NCBI RefSeq assembly: GCF_000001735.4 | Contig: NC_003075.7 | Span: 14,819,001 to 14,883,000 of the forward strand | DNA: 64,000 bases | DNA from: Arabidopsis thaliana | Taxonomy: Eukaryota > Streptophyta > Magnoliopsida > Brassicales > Brassicaceae | Direction of reading: 5' to 3' | In this document: in pieces, positions 60,029-64,000 of the stretch | Numbering within the stretch: the first letter of the stretch is position 1 | Layout: each line of letters starts with the position of its first letter | Notes under the pieces: generated by a model | What the model saw: only the letters and a program-made list of their open reading frames with translations | What the model was told of the DNA's origin: nothing | Databases searched by the model: none | Position numbers and translations under genes: made by a program

Positions 60029-61272
60029 TCAAGAATTGTTGAAACCATTGGAACGGCCATATCTATCTTCTTTGTTGTTTCGGAAAGCGCAACATCCCAT
60101 AGCGTAGACGACAACGAGGAGTACAAGGAAAATGATGTTGACAATAGCAACTCTTTTCCATGCGGCCTTGAGGTTGTCGAGAAAACCGGCCTTGCAGGCT
60201 TTGCAATTGTAGCAAAGCTTATGCTTTTCGTTGTCCCAAAGTTGGCAATCTGAGTTTTTATGTGTTCCTGATGTTTTATTCCAAGTTGTTGAAGTTATGT
60301 AGGTGAAGTCACAGTCATTAGAGGGCTTGCAGCAACCAGACTGTATAAAATAAACCATCAAGATTCAATCAGAGAATTAGAATAATGAAAAAGGTCAAGA
60401 CTAAAACCTTTAGAAGGAAGTAACTTTTTTGATATATCGATCAGATTCTGAAACTGAGCTTACACAAGTCTAATCATATTGGTTCAAAATTACTCAGAAC
60501 TGTTACCTCAAGTTTGTAAAACAAGCAATCACATGACATATAACTAGGGAACAATAAAGCCTTGTGAGTGAAATCGAAAGCTTTGAAATTGGTATTACTC
60601 CACGGATCAAAAGCACATGCTTCAAAATTTCAGAACACAAAAATCAAAACTTGTGTAGAAATTCATGATGCAGACGAAAAGAATCAGACTAAAAACCCTT
60701 TAAAAAATGACATTTCTCAATTTCTCTAAATCAAATAACCTAGAAAGAGTTTCAAAATTGGTTACCTCAAAAGCAGTGAGATCTTCTTTGTAGAAATCAG
60801 AAACAGTGTGATTAGCAGTGACTAACTCCAAGTTATAACAGAACTTGCTCTCATAAAGACAGCTTCTAATGCTGTTCCAATGCTTAGCGTTGTTCACACG
60901 CCTCTGCAACCAATCAGAGTAAGCCTCGAGCCTATACTCCTTATAAGCTTTTCCTTGGATAGTTTCGCCGGAGCCTTTACTAGTGACAACGAAGGCAAAG
61001 ATGGTGAAACAGAGGACGATGAGGATTAAGAAGAACATCACAAAGAGATAGGACCAGAGAAGCCACGTCACTCTGCAACAAGATCCAACGACTCCAGCGA
61101 TTGCGATTATCATGAGGAAAACACCGAGAGCGATCATGGGTTTGTCGAGGAATCTCTCGCATTGCGTCGTGGCTTTAAGGCTGAGCCAGATTCCGGTTGA
61201 GAGTATGGGAACCGAGAGAAGGAAGACGAAGAAGTTGAGTATTCCTACAAGACTGTTACTAAAACGTACCAT
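60029..61272 (-). CDS. TET9: tetraspanin TET9
   Basis: Four-pass membrane protein; in Arabidopsis TET8 and TET9 mark secreted vesicles and membrane domains. Two exons join in phase: 61272-60766 and 60340-60029, giving 272 residues, the known length. Membrane segments at about 8-30, 44-66, 72-96 and 230-252. The large outer loop carries the plant signature GCCK-P at 171-175 and further paired cysteines ([11 protein letters not shown]). N-glycosylation candidates NHT and NKT lie in the loop. The single intron sits directly before the GCCKP codons, as is usual for plant tetraspanins. The short C-tail ends with [11 protein letters not shown]. Confidence 0.95.
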
Positions 61273-62975
61273 GGTGATGATTGAAGAAGATTTGAAGATT
61301 TGGAGAAACCAAAAAAGGGATTTGTGTGATTATGTTTTCGAAGGGAGATTTGGATTTATAAAGTGAAAGTGAAACGCGTAGAGGAAGGTGAAGAGATTAG
61401 CGAAGAAATTTCGTATATTACCTTTTATGGCTATACGACGAGTACTAATGTCTCTTCTTCAAGACTTCAACAAAGGCTTGTTTCTGTTTCAGTCAGACGT
61501 TTTGAACTTGTGACTTGTGAGTAATGCTATTAAGGAATGTCTCATAACTCTCACGCGCTTTCGTAGGAGTGATGAGAGTTTTTAAAGATTGAAGATTTTG
61601 ACTAATAAAAGTTTTACACTTATTTTTGTAAGAATATCAAAGAATATTTTTTCTTACAGATCTCTTTCTTTTTTTGTACGAGATGGGCTTCGACTTGGTT
61701 TGGGCCTTTTGGATATTTTGCCAATCAAAACCTCTGATTGCCTCAGAGTCTCCTCTTGCCTTATATTCTCAACTTGAAACTAAAGACAAACTCTCACATC
61801 CACCAATAATCTAACAAAAACACTATATATCTCCACTTAACTCTAGATCAAATAATAAATCTAAAAGTTAAGTAAAAGCTAGTTCTATATCTCTGCGTTA
61901 TGGTCAAAGCCGACAAGCATAACGCATGATGACACAAATGATTTATAAAATCCCTACCTAGACGGATATAAGATTTGGAAGTGTTAACCGGAATTATATG
62001 TTCCTCAGATGCAAATGCATCATTATATATATATCTGCAATAACATTTAGAGTGTAACGAACTAAACCAAATCGCCAAAAGAACAGAGAAAAAAACGGTA
62101 CATAATGTTTTGTACGGTTATTTTATATTTTAATCGTTTCATAACTTTTATCACATTTCACGTTTTCAAACAGTGATGATCCCAAATAAATGCTTAGCTA
62201 CATCATTAGTCTATTAGAATCGGTTAAAAAGTCTCCACTAAGGCACTAACCAATCATTTAATTATTTTGGTATTCTATTACTATCCTTCTGAAGTATATA
62301 ATTAGTCGAGTGAAAACGTTATCAACCAAATCATACTAAAAATCACATACTAAACTCACCTTCACCTTCACATACTAAAAAAAGGATTATGGAACCAAAA
62401 CTAAAAGACTTGAGAAACTATAAGATAAGAAACTTCTACATAGTTTCCTCTTTGCTTACCATTAAAATACAAATGATTGAATAGGCTATACTATAGCTGC
62501 TATAGTAACAATGTACTGTCGGTGGAGAAGATAACGTGGCATGAGTACTTCACAGCTGGACCGTAAGATTACGACTACCTTTATTAAATTCCTCATCGGA
62601 TCCAACGGTTACCGTACACCACCACTTTCTCTGCTGTCCCACTCTTCCCAGCTGTCCTTATTCCCTTTTTTTTATTTTATTTCTTTTTCTAAAAGATCCC
62701 TAACAAATTATTTTGGTAGGAAAATATTTGCTGCCTTACATCAATCAATTCTGTATTAAGAAAACAAAAATGTTCAAATACATTTCAAGATTAACACAAT
62801 CACGATTAACTTTAAATTAACGCGGTATAATAGGCTGTCCTTTTTTCGGTTTTTGCTTGTCTTAAGAGAAACGAATCATTTAGATTTTATAATAATCCTA
62901 AAAGAAACGAATCATATAAAATGTATGGGAGAAAGAAAAAAATAATTTCATTAAAAATAATAATAATAGTCACGG
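61273..62975. other. TET9 promoter and GAE1 3' flank
   Basis: 1.7 kb AT-rich spacer; TET9 and GAE1 both lie on the minus strand, so this holds the TET9 promoter and the GAE1 3' untranslated region. The plus-strand frame 62541-62759 has no domain. An AAT trinucleotide run lies near 62955-62968. Confidence 0.55.
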
Positions 62976-64000
62976 TTAATGTACAAGCTTGGCTTTAGTA
63001 TTGTATCCGTAATAAGAAAGATACCATCTAACGAACTTCTTCAACCCGGTTTCCAAATCGGTTGTCGGTTTATACCCGAATTCATTTCGGGCTGAGCTAA
63101 TATTGGCATGTGTGAACGGTACGTCGCCGTTTCCTGGCATCTCCACGAAGTTCCTCTTCGCTTTCACCTTTAAATGCTTCTCCAATATATCCACCAGAAT
63201 CGGTACTGTAACCGGAGATGTGTTTCCCAGGTTAAATATCCGGTACGGTGCTGCTCCACGTTTTTTACCACCCGACCCGGTACTTTTACCCGATGAATCC
63301 AGAGATCCTAAACATCCTTTCACTATATCGTCGATGTATGTGAAATCCCGGGCTAAATCGACCCGGTTTTTGCCCCGGTAGATTGTGATCGGTTTACCTT
63401 GTAGGATGTTTCTGGTGAAGGAGAAGTAAGCCATATCCGGTCTACCCCATGGTCCGTAAACCGTGAAGAATCTTAAACCGGTAATGGCAAGACCGTAAAT
63501 ATGGTTATAAGTGTGGGTGATTTCTTCGCCGGCTTTTTTCGTTGCGGCGTAGAGACTCGCCGGTTGATCCGTCCGGTCAGATTCAGAGAATGGAACTTTC
63601 TCGTTGAGTCCATAAACGGAGCTCGATGAAGCCCAAACTATCGCCGGCTGAGGATTCGCCGCTTTGCAAATCTCGAGAAGATTCACAAGTCCGGCGATGT
63701 TGCTATGAACATACGATTGAGGATTCTCCAAAGCGTATCTAACACCAGCTTGAGCAGCGAGATGCATCACGTGAGTGAAAGCAACCACATCGAAAAGCTT
63801 TGCTAACAGCTTCGCGTCGTTTAGATCTCCTTCAACGACGAAGATCCCTCTCGACGACAACAGAGATCTACGAGCACGTTTCAACGACGGATCGTAGTAA
63901 TTGTTGAAATTATCAAGTCCAACAACACCATCGCCGCGTTTCCTCAAGGCAAGTGACACGTGGCTACCGACGAATCCGGTAGCGCCGGTAACAAGGACGG
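62976..64000 (-). CDS. GAE1: UDP-glucuronate 4-epimerase GAE1 (partial, start outside window)
   Basis: Golgi type II membrane enzyme turning UDP-glucuronate into UDP-galacturonate, the pectin precursor. The window holds one uninterrupted frame of 341 codons plus stop; the reading frame runs off the right edge, so the N-terminus with its membrane anchor (about 87 residues if the protein is 429 long, as I recall) is missing. The NAD-binding Rossmann signature G-ATG-FVGSH is at the very edge (VLVTGATGFVGSH, encoded just below 64000). The active-site Y-x-x-x-K is in SLYAATKKAGEE and the catalytic Ser/Thr region in WASSSSVYG. Substrate-binding FFTVYGPWGRPDMA and the C-terminal YKPTTDLETGL are present. 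No intron is seen, as in the family. Confidence 0.95.
   Translation of the reverse strand, partial: VLVTGATGFVGSHVSLALRKRGDGVVGLDNFNNYYDPSLKRARRSLLSSRGIFVVEGDLNDAKLLAKLFDVVAFTHVMHLAAQAGVRYALENPQSYVHSNIAGLVNLLEICKAANPQPAIVWASSSSVYGLNEKVPFSESDRTDQPASLYAATKKAGEEITHTYNHIYGLAITGLRFFTVYGPWGRPDMAYFSFTRNILQGKPITIYRGKNRVDLARDFTYIDDIVKGCLGSLDSSGKSTGSGGKKRGAAPYRIFNLGNTSPVTVPILVDILEKHLKVKAKRNFVEMPGNGDVPFTHANISSARNEFGYKPTTDLETGLKKFVRWYLSYYGYNTKAKLVH

Overview
The window is plant nuclear DNA. Genes are split by short introns with GT/AG ends, intergenic DNA is AT-rich, and the proteins belong to plant families (XTH, SMXL, CNGC, ATL RING-H2, UMAMIT, plant tetraspanin, GAE). From gene content, order and exact predicted lengths I recognise it as Arabidopsis thaliana chromosome 4, about At4g30270 to At4g30440. 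That assignment comes from memory of these families and was not searched. All exon joins below were rebuilt by hand from splice sites and checked for reading phase.

Layout. 0-12.7 kb, all minus strand: three xyloglucan endotransglucosylase/hydrolase genes (XTH24, then the tandem pair XTH18 and XTH19), followed by a broken ABCE/RLI copy. 12.9-17.3 kb, plus strand: a 15-exon FGGY sugar kinase and a secreted CAP/PR-1-like protein. 17.8-22 kb, minus: spliceosomal SmE and diacylglycerol kinase DGK7. A gene-poor 7 kb leads to SMXL2 (plus, 29-32 kb). 36-40.3 kb, minus: CNGC17 and a small RING-H2 protein. 41.5-44 kb: a barwin/EG45-like secreted protein (plus) and a small conserved unknown protein (minus). 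48-49.5 kb: ATL13 (plus). 52.3-52.9 kb: the atypical bHLH IBL1 (minus). 58-61.3 kb: UMAMIT34 (plus) and TETRASPANIN9 (minus), tail to tail. 63-64 kb: the 3' part of GAE1 (minus), cut by the window end.

There is no operon logic. Several genes concern the wall and apoplast (three XTHs, the EG45-like and CAP proteins, GAE1 for pectin precursors), while SMXL2, CNGC17, IBL1 and DGK7 are signalling genes. I see no evidence that the neighbourhood works as one system.

Most notable are: (1) the ABCE/RLI locus, which keeps the start of the protein and the second ATPase domain but lacks the middle and carries a frameshift; (2) an extra, orphan copy of the XTH18/XTH19 distal promoter block; (3) a decayed LINE 3' end; (4) a tRNA-like SINE remnant; and (5) promoter-like islands in the 53-55 kb desert with no gene assigned. 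I found no undescribed multi-gene system.
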